64,000 nucleotides of DNA from Calliphora vicina (GCF_958450345.1 NC_088782.1:4473501-4537500); one strand, 5' to 3'. Positions 11,212 to 23,425 are shown, counted from the stretch's first letter. Program-made: numbers and translations. Notes: generated from the letters alone by a model not told the origin.

Positions 11212-13358
11212 TTTCAGTTCATTCGAATCATATTTGGAGATGGCATGTAATTTTGCTAATTAAGCGTAAAGTGCTTTATTTGCAACTTTTCTATCTTTGG
11301 TTACCCCCACTTAAATTTTCCGGCAAAAATTAATCCTTAAATGTTTTTTTTGAAAGCATTTTTTTTATTTTCTCGAAAAAAGGCTCAAATTGAACCCTAA
11401 AGAGAAGAGATAGAGGATTACGATATTCCACAAAAATTATTCCCATACAATTCCATAATATAACTTTGAGAATAAGAATTCTCTGAGACATTTATTTACA
11501 ACATTTTTTTCAATTAGTATAATAGTCCCTTCGATCAAAAAATTAAAACTCTGACCCCCTGTAAAAAAAAACGTAATAGTTCATATAAGTTTATTCCACA
11601 AAAATGATGCACTCAACATGCCCTTTGAGAATTATAGGGTCGCTATTTTGTTCCAATCAAAATTTCTTAATTTGTTGGACAGTGATATTGTAACTGTGAC
11701 CCAAAACATGAAACTTCAAATAAAATGTGCAACCTCTAAACATTATACCATATTGACGGAAAACAATTTTATATCTTCGAATCATCAAAAATATAAAAAC
11801 TGCAAAGTAACAAAATATTTAACAATAATGCTCTGCTAATAAAAAGTTTATAACACTTAACAATTGCATAAACTAAAACTATATCCAGCTACTTTTAATT
11901 TTCATTTTTTTTTTGCAAAATATCTACAAACACTTTTCAATTTATCTAACATTTAATTTAGCAGAAATTCATTAATAAACTTTAATTTAAAAATTGTATA
12001 GATACGAATATAACTATCTACTATGATCTTCATTATACACCAGTCCCAGTACCTAAAACTCACACAAATAAACAAACAAAAAAAAGTAAAAAAGTTTGTT
12101 GCCAACAAAAACATATTGTTAAAGTACATCCATACGTAGCTACATATTTGTTGGATGGCTCTTTATTAATTTCCTGTGAAAGTTTTATTTCATTTCTATC
12201 TCATTGATTCGAGAGGTCATCCAAAAATATATTTTTTTTTCACCCAAAAAAAAAGAAGAGAGAAAATTAATGGAGAAAAGAAGCAAGCAGCATATCAGTT
12301 TTACGGAAATTATGAATATAACTTTGATTTAATTTATAAAACTAAAAAAAAGAAAATATGAAAAAAGTTTTTTTTTCTCTCCCTTCGACCCTGGCAGTAT
12401 TCAATGTGCTGAATGTACTTATAAACAGACAAACAGATATATACATACAAACATACATACATACATATATAAATAAATAGTTAAAAATGTATGTACAGTA
12501 TAAATGGCACAAAGGACACGGTTGCTGGAAAATATACGAAAAAAATAAAATAATTCATATTCTATATTTATATATAATATTTTTTATTTTTTATTTTTTT
12601 TACTTTCAAACTTTCATTCACCTACATTGAACATATTAACAAACTAATGAAATAAATTTGCGATTATTGGACCAGCATTTGTGTGAGGATATGTGTGTTT
12701 CAATGTGGAGCACTTATATAAAATTTTGTGTTTTTTTTCTGGTTGGCATTTTCAGAATTTTAACGACTTTCTAAAGGCCAAAAAAGTGAAATCAATAATA
12801 TAAAGAGATTGTTAAACTATTGACAAAAAAAAATCTGAATAAATATGAGGATATTAAAATTAAACTTAATTTAACAGAATATAAATCGGCAGCTTTTACA
12901 GAAAACCAATATATGTATACATAGTGTATATTTGTTAATAGTAAATTTACTACACCCTTCACCATATGCTATTTTAGGGCAGTATATTAAATTATTTAAT
13001 ACATATGTAGGTAATGTATCAAAATAAAATATTGTGGTAATCGTAATATGAGAGCAGCATTATATGGTATAAATATGAAACTGATTGCCTCAAATATATA
13101 CTTAATTACTACAATATAGAGTTTCGTGTTCGGTTTTAATCGAAACCGAAACCTCGGTTTTTCAAGGCCTAAAACCAAAACCCGCAATTATTCTTCTGTT
13201 TTTACTTTTAATCTATTTTCAGTAGAAAAATTAAAAATTTAGAAATGAGAAACAAAGATTCATTCAAGTATTTCCTGACAATTAAAATTCAAATGAATGT
13301 TTATTTATGTAATTTAAAAAAAAGAATGCAAAGTGTTTTAGTTATTTTCAAATCTATA
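11212..13358. other. Non-coding AT-rich stretch
   Basis: No gene is supported. A block near 11697-11745 (GAAACTTCAAATAAAATGTG) resembles the interior of the CATTAGG-family elements (for example near 21900), so a remnant of that family is likely. Near 13120-13180 there are repeated ACCGAAACC/GGTTTT motifs like those at 14280-14420 and 36830-36880. Confidence 0.5.
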
Positions 13359-13612
13359 CTAGCTGTCCCGGCAAACGTTGTTCTGCCATAGCTCATACAA
13401 AGTTTGAAGACTCCCGCTATAATAGTACTCCAGATATGCAATAATAAATTTTTACTTTGTATGGGAGGTGCCATGCCCATTATACCTACATAGTTCAATT
13501 GTGAATTTCAACCATCCAGGGACCCACTCAAACACACACAACAAATTTCATCGAAATCGGCCCAGCCGTTAAGGAGGAGTTCAGTTACTAACACACGTAC
13601 AGAAGAATTATA
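13359..13612 (-). mobile_element. Mini-Helitron, minus orientation
   Basis: On the minus strand the element begins near TTTATATATATAATTC, carries TAACGGCTGGGCCGATTTCG, and ends GTTTGCCGGGACAGCTAG|T at 13359-13362. The end shows the Helitron CTAG|T terminus preceded by a GC-rich segment. It shares its 5' end with the oppositely oriented mini-Helitron that follows. It is non-coding. Confidence 0.6.
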
Positions 13613-13805
13613 TATATAAAGAAGATAAATGTCTTTGTAAGTTTGTTTTTTGGTTTGTTTATTTGTTTCAGCATCACGCCTAAACGGCTGAACCGATTTT
13701 ATTGAAATTTGGAACGTAGATAGATCCTTACTGGGAAGCGTCAATAGGCTATATATTTTTTATTTTACTACGACAGGGGTAGCAAAGTGCACCGGGTCAA
13801 GCTAG
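13613..13805 (+). mobile_element. Mini-Helitron, plus orientation
   Basis: It begins at the shared TATATATA block, carries AAACGGCTGAACCGATTTTA and ends GCACCGGGTCAAGCTAG|T at 13802-13805. With the preceding element it forms a head-to-head pair, so both outer ends read as CTAG|T termini. It is non-coding and only about 190 bp long. Confidence 0.6.
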
Positions 13806-13879
13806 TATGTAAAAAAAGTATGGAGTACTGGCTGTAACATATTATGTTACATATTATGTTTACATATAAATAATTACAG

Positions 13880-14810
13880 CATCCATAATATTGTTATTAG
13901 AGATGCTAATCGGGACATATTTTTTAGAATACCGGGTTTCGGGATTTTCGGGAAATCTAAATCCCGAAAATTATAAGAAAGAAAACGTTCATAATTATGT
14001 CTTTACAATTGAAAGTAAATTTTTTATTTAGCAATTAATTTTCATTACACACTAAAAAGCATAATCCATAAATAAATCACATTTGATTTCAATAAAAAAC
14101 TTCATGAGTACATTATATAAGAAGAAATAAGAATAACAGTAAAAAATCGTATAGCAAACACGAAATCTACGGAAAATTCTAAGAAAGTTTCCTTAAGAAA
14201 CCAGATGTCTAACATCATATCCTATCTTGTGCATTTAATCTTTTATACAATGAAGATTTTCTGATTTTAATTTTTTATTTATTAGAGTGTCCAAAAAACC
14301 GGCAAATTTAAAAAACCGGTTTCCGGTTTAACCGAAAAAGTGTGTTTTTGAATAAAACCGAATAATCGAATTGTCCTTTAAAAAAACCGGTTAAGCGGTT
14401 TCGGTTTTTGTCTTCAAAAAACCGTTTAACCGGTTTATAGTAAATTTTTATTTAATGGAAATTTTGCATTTTTGAATTCTTTATGCTATTTATATCTTTT
14501 ATGAAATGTTGTCAAATGCTACAATTTTCTAAAAACTAAATCTATATTTTTAAAAATGGATATCAAAGTTTTAAAACCGAAACCGGTGGAGTTTACAAAT
14601 ATGAAAATGTATTTATGTATTAAAAATCAAACGAACAAATCTGCAGGCATAATTTGGTTTCGTTATACTTATTTAGGTTTTTTACATTTATTAATATGTA
14701 ATATCTTCTAGCCTATGAGCAATCTAATTTATGAAAAACGGGATTTGGAAAATCCCGGGATTTAAAATTTAAGAAATCCCGATTTTTTTTTTAAACTAAC
14801 AAAATAATAT
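13880..14810. repeat. hAT-like terminal fragments with ATCCCG and ACCGGTT motifs
   Basis: Two starts of the type TTATTAGAG occur (13898, 14281). The first is followed by inverted ATCCCGAAA/TTTCGGGAT motifs that reappear at 14735-14790. The second is followed by many AACCGGTT motifs (14300-14440). TAGAG-type ends with GC-rich iterated subterminal motifs are seen in hAT elements, and the arrangement suggests one element inside another. No target duplication or transposase was found. Confidence 0.35.
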
Positions 14811-15529
14811 TTATCACTTAATAAAATATTTGTATTTTGATTTTACCACCATTTCCCATACTTTCGAATTTCGAAGTAAAATATTCCAAAAAAATTTCCG
14901 CATTTTCATGAATTTTTGAAGCATATTGAAGGAAATTTCAGTTTAATGCATTTTAAAAAATTCGAATGTTCGAAAAATTTTAAAAAGATTTTTGTTTAAA
15001 AAAAAACATTTACAAAAGAAAACTTTAAAATAGACTCATTAATAGAAACTGTTTTTTGAAAGCAACTAAATACAACTTAAAGTACCGCATATCCCCAAAA
15101 TGTTAGTTTTTTAAAGTACCATCTTTAAAAAAGGCCTTTAGTATTCCTAAAGATATGTTAAAACCAATAAAATTTTTCATTAGAAAATTAATGCTTTACT
15201 GTACCAACAATTCGTTGCAGTTCCATAAAAGACTTCTACTCCTACTTTTTTTGTGATTTAATTTTGAAATATGAAACCATAAACAAAAATCATAAATGTA
15301 TATTTTTATTGCTTTTTACTTAATTTTTTTTTTTTAATATTTGTTATATTGGCTTCACTCTATACATATGTATGTGTTATAAATAGTATGTGTTACAAGA
15401 TGTGTGCGTATTATTCTCCATCTTATAGTTTCATATTTCTTGATAAATTATAAAAGACATTTACTTACGGAAATATTACGATTGCATTGCCAATACACGC
15501 ACACACACACACACAGACTTGTGCATATA
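14811..15529. other. Non-coding AT-rich stretch
   Basis: Nothing codes for protein here. AGTACC motifs occur near 15080-15130, and a CA dinucleotide run lies at 15499-15516. Confidence 0.5.
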
Positions 15530-16649
15530 CATTAGGATGGTGCTTATTTTGCTCTTTTTGAATTTTCAATACTCCTTATGTTTTAAAACTTGATCAAAAT
15601 AAAATCAAAAATCGCAAATTTTAATTTTCAAAAAAATTTTTAAACAAAATTTTAATATTTAAGATAAAATAATAAAATTTGGAGCTTTTGTAGATCGAAT
15701 GGTCTATGAATCAATATGTTGGTTGATGTATTTAAATGGAGAAATTTTTAGAAACATCTGAATTTTTATACCCTACACCACCATAGTGGGGAGGGTATTA
15801 TGCGTTTGTGCAGATGTTTGTAACGCCCAAAAATATTAGTCTAACACCCACCTTAAAGTATACCGATCGACTTAGAATCACTTTCTGAGTCGATTAAACG
15901 ATGTCCGTCCGTCCGTCCGTCTGGTTGGCTGGCTGGCTGTAAATGTAAACCTTGTGCGCAGAGTACAGGTCGCAATTTTGAAGATATTTCGATCAAATTT
16001 GGTACATATTACTTTTTCGGCCCAAGGACCAAGCCTATTGAAACTGGCTGAAATCGGTCCATTATTTCACCTAGCCCCCATACAAATGTCCCCTCGAAAT
16101 TGGACTTTATCGGTCATAAATGTTTAATTTATCTATGTATCTACACAAATTTCGCTCCAAATAAGTTTTATATATACAAAATTCATGTCACCAAATTTTG
16201 TTACGATCGGTCCATAATTAGTCATAGCTCCCATATAGACCCGCTTCCGAAAATCACTTTAACGTGCATAAATCGCTTAAAAATGTTGGTATACACACAA
16301 AATTCAACATAAATAACTTTCATGTAGACATAAATCACACGACCTAATTTTATGGTGATCGGTCCATAATTGTTCATAGCCCCCATATAAGGCCCCTTCG
16401 AAAAATCACTCAAAAATATAAATTATTGATATTTTAAAAGAAAAATATTTTTACTCATTTACTTGGTGTATGGTATTATATGGTCGGGCTTGACCGACCA
16501 TACTTTCTTACTTGTTTTATTTAAATTTGTTTAACTAACCACTGTGCGTTACCTGATTTTGATCAAGTTTGTTTTTTAGATGACGGAGAACAGTGACACC
16601 TTGGGAGAATCGGGAATCTTAAAACTGCAAAATAAGAAGCACCCTAATA
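15530..16649. mobile_element. CATTAGG-family TIR element A, carrying F2a
   Basis: The left end reads TA|CATTAGGATGGTGCTTATT. The right end, reverse-complemented, reads TA|TATTAGGGTGCTTCTTATT. TA on both sides fits Tc1/mariner-type insertion. Without the F2 insertion the element would be about 370 bp and non-coding. The inner right part (TTTTTAGATGACGGAGAAC) recurs in related copies near 8355 and 30290. Confidence 0.7.
15763..16518 (+). mobile_element. F2a: DINE/mini-me-like element
   Basis: Complete F2 copy. In order it has: the 5' hairpin ATACCCTACACCACC then GTGGGGAGGGTAT; the core GAGTCGATTAAACGATG; a (GTCC/GTCT)n then GGCT tract at 15905-15945; and two tandem units of about 153 bp marked by GATCGGTCCATAATT (near 16205 and 16357). 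The 3' end follows: GTGTATGGTAT, the hairpin GGTCGGGCTTGACCGACC and CTTACTTGTTTT. It is non-coding; open frames on both strands come from the 3n-length tandem units. It is inserted in element A. Confidence 0.85.
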
Positions 16650-18151
16650 TACAGACACACATGTAAACTTTTACAACAAATGTTGAGTTTGTTTGTGAGA
16701 ATGTTTGTTTGTATGAATGGATGTATGTATCTATGTATGTAAGTATTTGGTAATGCCTGTGTCTATGGCCATTAATGTCACACATAAAAAATACTTATGT
16801 GGTTGCTACCTTATTTATGTCCTCTTCATACATATGTGTGTGTAATTGTGGATGTTTGTCTGAGAGTATTTGCAACACAAGTGAAAAAGCTGTGTCAGCT
16901 AAAACGACAAAAAATTCTGGTTCATATTAGTTTTTTTACTTTTGTTCGTTTCTTTACTTTATTTTACTATTTTTTTTTTGTTGGTAAACAGATACTTTTA
17001 AATGTTTTACTCAGTTTTCATACTGTTTTGACTTGTTTGTGTCTTTCCAAATGTTGTAAAATTTTTGGTTTGTTTTCTTCTACTTTTCGGTTGTCAGAAA
17101 TAATTGTTTGTAACTCTCTGCATGAACTTCCACTTCAAATAAATTTGTTTTAGATTATGTCGATTGTCATATTATTGCTTTTGAAATTTACTTTAGGTTT
17201 AAGTTACCTTTGTAACTTGACTCACATAAATTACTGTGTTTTTTTTCTTATTTTTTACATTTTCGGGGCCATAAAATAAAACCAAAACCAAGAAATGATG
17301 CATGATTGTGTACAAACCAAGGTGAATGAGTATGAGTACCAGAATACCATCTAGAATTGAACATTTCAATATTAAAATCACATGTATTCATGTTTGAAAA
17401 TGTACTACAAGGAGAAAAGAAAACATATTTAAATCTATATATCATTTGCTCCAAGCAGAACAGCTAGAGTCATTTGGGAATCCATAAAATATGGAAATTA
17501 TTGCTACGACAATAAAATAAAATGAAATTGTTTAAAAATATTATAAATCAATATCTATTATATGTTTATATACATACATCCATAGATGTTCTATAAAGTA
17601 TTTTATATTTTAAGACTTTAAGAAAATTCCTTAATGTACAATTTAAACCAAACTTTAAGTTGTATAATTTGACTTGAAATGCTCTCATGTTGTTACTTTT
17701 AGCTTCCTAAGCAACTCATTTCATATAAATTGTCTTTCTTTGTCAACTGAAACTCAACTAAAGAAAATCTTATTGTATGTCTTGAGAACTGTTAAATGCA
17801 GCTTTTAATGAATACTGCAACAAATGAAACAAGTTTAGTTAGAAACAAACAATCATTTCATATTCTTTGAGGTCTGGGGGTGTGGCCCATTTAGGGATAG
17901 AAAGTCGAAGGAGGTTGGTAAATATTATGATTTATGCTGTATGTATTTGTGTGTGTGTGTGTGTGTGGTGCAAAAACAATACATACAAAGAACAATTGTT
18001 TAAAGTCATGTTTACACAATCATCCATGAAGTTGTTAATGATTTTCTAATGAAACTATAATACGATTTAAAAAATACGAGGTTCACTGGAGAAAGATTGT
18101 AAATTAGGTTATATGTAAAAATAAAAATGTTGATTTTCTTTTGTAACATAA
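16650..18151. other. Non-coding stretch with TG and TATG repeats
   Basis: No gene is recognised. A 118-codon open frame (16797-17153) lies in T-rich DNA, is rich in Leu, Phe, Cys and Val, and has no family likeness. A TG run lies at about 17947-17968. Confidence 0.55.
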
Positions 18152-18272
18152 TTGGTCAATTCACAATGTCTCCTATCATGTCATATTGTCATAATGTCCT
18201 AATATTTCTCAATTCGTGTTCGGCACAGATTATGACAATATGACGTGATAAGAGATCTTGTGAATTGACCAA
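18152..18272. repeat. Foldback MITE with TTGGTCAATTCACAA ends
   Basis: A 121-bp inverted repeat. The arms of about 45 bp begin TTGGTCAATTCACAA at both ends and continue with TATCA, GTCATATTGTCATAAT and a few mismatches, around a loop of about 33 bp. The flanks are ATA-rich and a target duplication could not be fixed. Confidence 0.7.
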
Positions 18273-18483
18273 ATATTAAAAAACTCATAATTTCATGTAT
18301 TTTATATTTTTAATAATTTTTAGTGTGAAGATCTAAATATGCCTTCGTGGACAGATTTGACCTTTCTTCGAATCGAGAAAATTAGCTAAGTTCCTTTTCA
18401 TAAATTTAACAGGATACACAAAACGTTATTAAATCCTTGGTTTCATTTTTATATTTTTGAAATATGTCAATGAAGTCTTACTT

Positions 18484-19056
18484 ATAATACCCTTCACCAT
18501 GATTGGCAAGGTATATATAAGTATGTAATTCCGTTTGTAATTTTTATATTTTTCATTTTCCACCCCACAAAGCATATATAGTCGATATAGCCATGTCCGT
18601 CTGTCCGTCTGTTAGTCTGTATGTTGAAATCAACTTTCCATAGCCCCCAATCAACTTACATACATTATTAATACATCAATATATCCGCTATAGACCTGGT
18701 TCGGTTGCAATTTATAATCGAGAAATTCGATACACAAATGGCTGAGGACAACTTCCATATTTGACCTATTTTTTAACCATATCGGGATTACTGAGTCATT
18801 AATATTGACAATATGGATATCTTATGATAAATATTTCAAAGACCTTTGCAGTTACCTATATAACGCCATAGTAAGTCGGACCTACACTGAGTGAAAATCG
18901 GGAAAAATATTTTTTTACCCCATTTTTTTTTCACCAAAAAATTTTTTTATAGCAAATTTTTCTTTCACCAACAAATTAAAAAAAAAATTAATTAATTTTT
19001 CTTTATTTAACAATTTTTATTTTAAAATATAATTTGGTGAAGGCACACTTGTTTTT
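18484..19056 (+). mobile_element. F1b: DINE/mini-me-like element
   Basis: The 5' end is ATACCCTTCACCATG with partial hairpin AAGGTAT. A TA-rich tract, GTCGATATAGCCATG and a GTCYGTCY tract (18595-18612) follow. The AGTCGGACCTACACTGAGTG block and TTTGGTGAAGG come next. About 20 bp, including most of the 3' hairpin, are deleted, so the end reads GGCACACTTGTTTTT. F1c follows directly, making a head-to-tail tandem pair. Confidence 0.8.
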
Positions 19057-19808
19057 ATTATACCCCTCACCTTCGTGAGAAGGGTATATATAAGTTTGTC
19101 ATTCCGTTTGTAATTTGTACATTTTTAATTTCAGACCCTATAAAGTATATATATTCTGGATCCTTATAGACAGCGGAGTCGATTAAGCCATGTCCGTCTG
19201 TCTGTCTGTCTGTCCGTCTGTCTGTTGAAATCAATTTTCTGAAGACCCCAGATATCTTCGGGATCCAAATCTTCAATAATTCTGTCAGACATGCTTTCGA
19301 GAAGTTTGCTATTTATAATCAGCAAAATCGGTACATAAATAACGGAGATATGAGCACCTCGATTTTTGACCTATTTTTGATCTATATATGGATTACTAAG
19401 TCATTAATATAGACAATATGGATATCTAATGATAGATATTTCAAAGTCCATTGCAATGATGTAGATAAGGCTATAGTAAGTTGGACCTACAATGGGTCAA
19501 AATCGGGAAAAATATTTTTTAATCCGAATTTTATGTCATCAAAAAAATTTTTTGTCATAAATTTTTTTAAAAAAATTAAAAATGAAAAACTAAAAAAAAT
19601 TTAAAAATTTTTCTTTAAAAAAATTTGGGAAAAACTTTTTTTTTAAAAAAAATTCTAAAAAAAATTTTTTGAAAAACAATTAAAAAAATTAAATTTTGTT
19701 TACCTAAAAATATTTAAAAAAAAACATTATTTTAAATATAGATCTCTTATTTGTTTTAAAATATAATTTGGTGAAGGCACAGCCGAATATAGCTCTCTTA
19801 CTTGTTTT
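19057..19808 (+). mobile_element. F1c: DINE/mini-me-like element
   Basis: Near-complete copy starting ATACCCCTCACCTTCGTGAG then AAGGGTAT, a good 5' hairpin. A short TA tract (AGTATATATATTCTGG) and the core ending GAGTCGATTAAGCCATG precede a (GTCY)n tract at 19193-19223. This is the (TA)n-core-(GTCY)n order of dipteran mini-me/DINE-1 elements. The 3' part has TTTGGTGAAGG, CACAGCCGAATATAGC and CTCTTACTTGTTTTT. It is non-coding. Confidence 0.85.
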
Positions 19809-20913
19809 TATTTTATTCAGTCTTATTTGAGAATTCATCATGCAAAGACTCACACCTCAACGATGCACAGTGGCGACGCCTGTGAGGTTGCAAAAATCAG
19901 AAATTTCATGTGGCCCTAAAAAAATATTGAATAAACCTATTTTACAGGAAACTGTCCAACGATTTCAAATATGCTACTATTATTAAAATCAGATTTGTGG
20001 TTCTACAGTTATAGCCCTTCAAATTTTACTGATTTTCAGTGTTCAGAAAAACAGATACAGATACGAATTCAGATACAGTATCTCGAAAACTGGATAACGG
20101 ATCGTCATTATTTTTTATTCTATTGATAGATCTATTTATTACGAAAATAATAAACAAAAATTGTACTGTTTGCGGAAAATGAAAGCAAAAAAAAACTATA
20201 AATTTCTATAATTGTCATATTTTCAAAATAAGTTCTTTGGGGGTAAGACACAAAACAAGAATAACACTGAAGATACATTGGTGTTTCCATGATCTAGAAC
20301 GTGACATTTGCAGACCTATGAAGTAAAAAAAATATTTTGTTCTTGTTTTCGATAGCATTTTAGTAGCATTTTAGTAGTTTAGAACAAAAGGTAGGCTTTG
20401 TAATTTTTTTGGTTTTTAATATATTTGCAATAAAGAGGAGATGCTGAACGCGACAGAAACTAGACCTCGTTTTTGACTGCATCAAGAAAAATTAATTGGA
20501 CTATAATTTTTTACACTAAATAAGTAATTATAATGTGGCTTTCTGTTGATAGTTGTGATAATAAAATATTTGTATTAGTGGTTTGGTGTTATATTTTCAA
20601 ATATTATGCATTTTGCTTGCAAATTCTAAAAGTTGATATTGAAATGTTTAAGAATTCTGCTAATAAAGTTTAATATTAAAGTAATAGCTTGATTTGGTTA
20701 CATTATTTTAAGAATATGCAATCATATGTATTTTATATAAAGACCCTCGTATAATAATTTACTTAAACATATAAATCTACATATTACTTTATACTAATCA
20801 TGCACTTTCATAAACGCCAACCTACAAACATCACAAATACATTCATGCTCGTATTCATAGATATTCATAAATCGGAGTATGTATTTAATCATAAATAAGT
20901 TAAAATTATTTTA
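19809..20913. other. Non-coding stretch
   Basis: No gene is supported. A block near 20285-20335 (AACGTGACATTTGCAGACC) resembles, inverted, a block near 26365-26410 (TAGACCTATGTCACGTTCTT), hinting at another old dispersed repeat. Confidence 0.5.
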
Positions 20914-22018
20914 CATTAGGCTGGATCTAATTTTGCACTTTCAGGATTTCCGATGCTCTCAAGGTTTAAAATTGTTATCCGTCATCTAAAAAAAGCTAAA
21001 AATTTTGAAGAAATTTAACATGATATTTCGAGTTTTGGTAAAAAAAAAATTTTAAAAAAAATACACTTAAAAATAGTTTTTACAGCTTGATATTAAATAT
21101 TAGAAAATAAGCTAGAAAAATTGTAAATAATTTTAAAACAATAATCAATTTTCCACGAAATCCGTCAATTTCAAATAGCTCCTCTTTATACCCTACACCA
21201 CCATAGTGGGGAGGGTATAATGCGTTTGTGCAGATGTTTGTAACGCCCAAATTAAACGATGTCCGTCCGTCCGTCTGGTCGGCTGGCTGGCTGTCCATGT
21301 AAACCTTGTGCGAAGAGTACAGGTCGCAATTTTGGAGATATTTCGATGAAATTTGGTACATATTATTTTTTCGACTCAGGGACCAAGCCTATTGAAACTG
21401 GCTGAAATCGGTCCATTATTTCACCTAGCCCCCATACAAATGTCCTCCCGAAATTGGACTTTATCGGTCATAAATGTTTAATTTATATATGTATCTCCAC
21501 AAATACCGCTCCAAATAAGTTTTATATATACAAAATTCATGTCACCAAATTTTGTTACGATCGGTCCATACTTAGTCATAGCTCCCATATAGACCCGCTT
21601 CCGAAAATCACTTTAACGTTAAATCACTTAAAAATATTGGTATATACACAAAATTCAACATAAATAACTTTCATATAGACATAAATCACACGACCTAATT
21701 TCATGGTGATCGGTCCATAATTGGTCATAGCCCCCATATAAGGCCCACTTCCGAAAATCACTCAAAAATATAAATTATTGAAATTTTAAAAGAAAAATGT
21801 TTTTGCTCTTTTACTTAGTGTAGGGTATTATATGGTCGGGCTTGACCGATCATACTTTCTTACTTGTTTTTTTGTTGAAAATATAGCTATTTGACCCAAA
21901 ATTCGAAGATTCAAATAAAATATGCAACCACTTCATATTATCCGATTTTTAGCATTTTGTTTATAGATCTTAAGAGCTTCGCAAATCCAAAAATTCCAAA
22001 ATAGGAGCCATCCTAATG
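20914..22018. mobile_element. CATTAGG-family TIR element B, carrying F2b
   Basis: The left end is TA|CATTAGGCTGGATCTAATT. The right end, reverse-complemented, is TA|CATTAGGATGGCTCCTATT. TA duplications are at 20912-20913 and 22019-22020. Without F2b it is about 420 bp and non-coding. The F2 lies about 270 bp from the left end, close to the position in element A (about 235 bp). Confidence 0.75.
21185..21872 (+). mobile_element. F2b: DINE/mini-me-like element
   Basis: Same structure as F2a: the 5' hairpin ATACCCTACACC/GAGGGTAT, a GTCC/GTCT then GGCT tract near 21260-21292, and two 153-bp-type units (GATCGGTCCATACTT near 21560; GATCGGTCCATAATT near 21710). It ends GTGTAGGGTATTATATGG, GGGCTTGACCGATC and CTTACTTGTTTT. 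It lacks a short segment before the GTCC tract that F2a has. Confidence 0.85.
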
Positions 22019-23425
22019 TACATGGGGGAGTAAGTAAGTAAGTAAGTGAGTGAGTGAGTAAATGAATGAATAAGATATTGTAAGTAAGTAGAAGTAAACC
22101 AACAGAATGCAAATGCAAAATTTTGAGACGCCCTTCATTGTTTCATTGTATTCATCGTATCACGATTATTGATAGTCTTATTCCTTTTGCCTAAGTATTT
22201 TGTGATGCATGCGTGCGTGTGTGTGTGTGTTTGTATCTGTGTGTCTAAGTTAACTGTGGTAGAAATAAATTGACTTTTGTATCTTCCCCACACATACTGT
22301 GTGACTATTAAAAGCATCTACTGCAAACAAACAAACAAATATTCATAAGGAAGTATTGTTCTGGCAACTGTTTAAGAGTAAAGATAGATATTTTATGCAT
22401 TTATGTATGTATGTCTGTCTGTCTGTTTATATGTATATGCATTTATGATTGTTTTACAAAATACCAGTATCGTTCTAATGCGATTATAATGTCTTAAAGG
22501 TGTTCTTTTTTTTTTTTCTCTTTCGTACTTGTATGAATTTTGCATATTTTTCATTATTCACTTTGATATGTAGTATAACTTGATGATGAATACATAATGG
22601 GGGAAAAAAATTTTTAGGTTTCACCTTTTAGGGGATTTTAAAGTTATTAACTATGAAAATGGTAAACAAAATCATTAAAACACCATACAATTTAATACGG
22701 TTGTATGTGGCCTAATATACTAACATGCAATTACAGCTTTCCTTTCTATTTAATTTTAAAATTCCAATCATTTATTCGTTTGTATGGGGTAAAATAAAAT
22801 AAAGAAGAATATAATAAAAAGTATTTAGATTTAGAGAATAAAAAAAGCACTTCATAAATCAGAGGTAAATCTTCATGACTTTTAACCATAAACGAATAAA
22901 CTGAACATAATAATAAATATAAATAGTATACATACATACGTAAGTATTTATTTATGTATATAAGTCTGTATAAATAAGTATATTGTGTGAATGTACAATT
23001 CTTGAATATAAACATCCTTTTAAAGCTTAATTCCACACACAAACAAGGACTCTTAACTAAGTTTATATGTATGTATGAATGTATTGTTGTATTCATGTGT
23101 ATTTAAATGCAAAAGGGTTTTGATTATGGTTATGTGTGCGTGTTTATATCTGTAGGTGTAAATGTATTTGTATTAATATTTTCTTTTTACTACCAACAAT
23201 AACACATGTAGTATTGTAATATTTTATATTAATATACACTTGGTTACAAATAATATTGCCCACTTGAATTCCGGAATACCAGAGTCCACATATTGGCTAT
23301 TTTTTAATTTATATAAAAATTTACTGAAATTCTCAAAACAAATTTTCTGAAGAAAAATATTTAATTTAAAAATATGTACTCTAATAAAAATAATTCATTT
23401 GACTAGCTGTATATTCACATATGCA
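22019..23425. other. Non-coding stretch with (AAGT)n and TG repeats
   Basis: A tetranucleotide run of AAGT/GAGT/AATG units lies at about 22028-22066, a TG run at 22208-22229 and TATG/TCTG runs near 22400-22440. Open frames here consist of the microsatellites or AT-rich filler. I see no gene. Confidence 0.6.

Noticed and set aside
13120..13180. ACCGAAACC/GGTTTT motifs as telomere-like DNA
   Set aside because: They are not tandem and recur in both orientations at 14290-14440 and 36830-36880, as in transposon subterminal regions.
16797..17153. A 118-codon frame rich in Leu, Phe, Val and Cys, possible membrane protein
   Set aside because: It lies in T-rich and TG-repeat DNA, starts inside a microsatellite-like stretch and shows no conserved motif.
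19193..19223. GTCY tract as an independent microsatellite
   Set aside because: It occurs at the same place in every F1 and F2 copy, so it is an internal part of the element.
22746..23096. A 116-codon minus-strand frame
   Set aside because: Tyr/Ile/Leu/Phe-rich AT filler with no family likeness.
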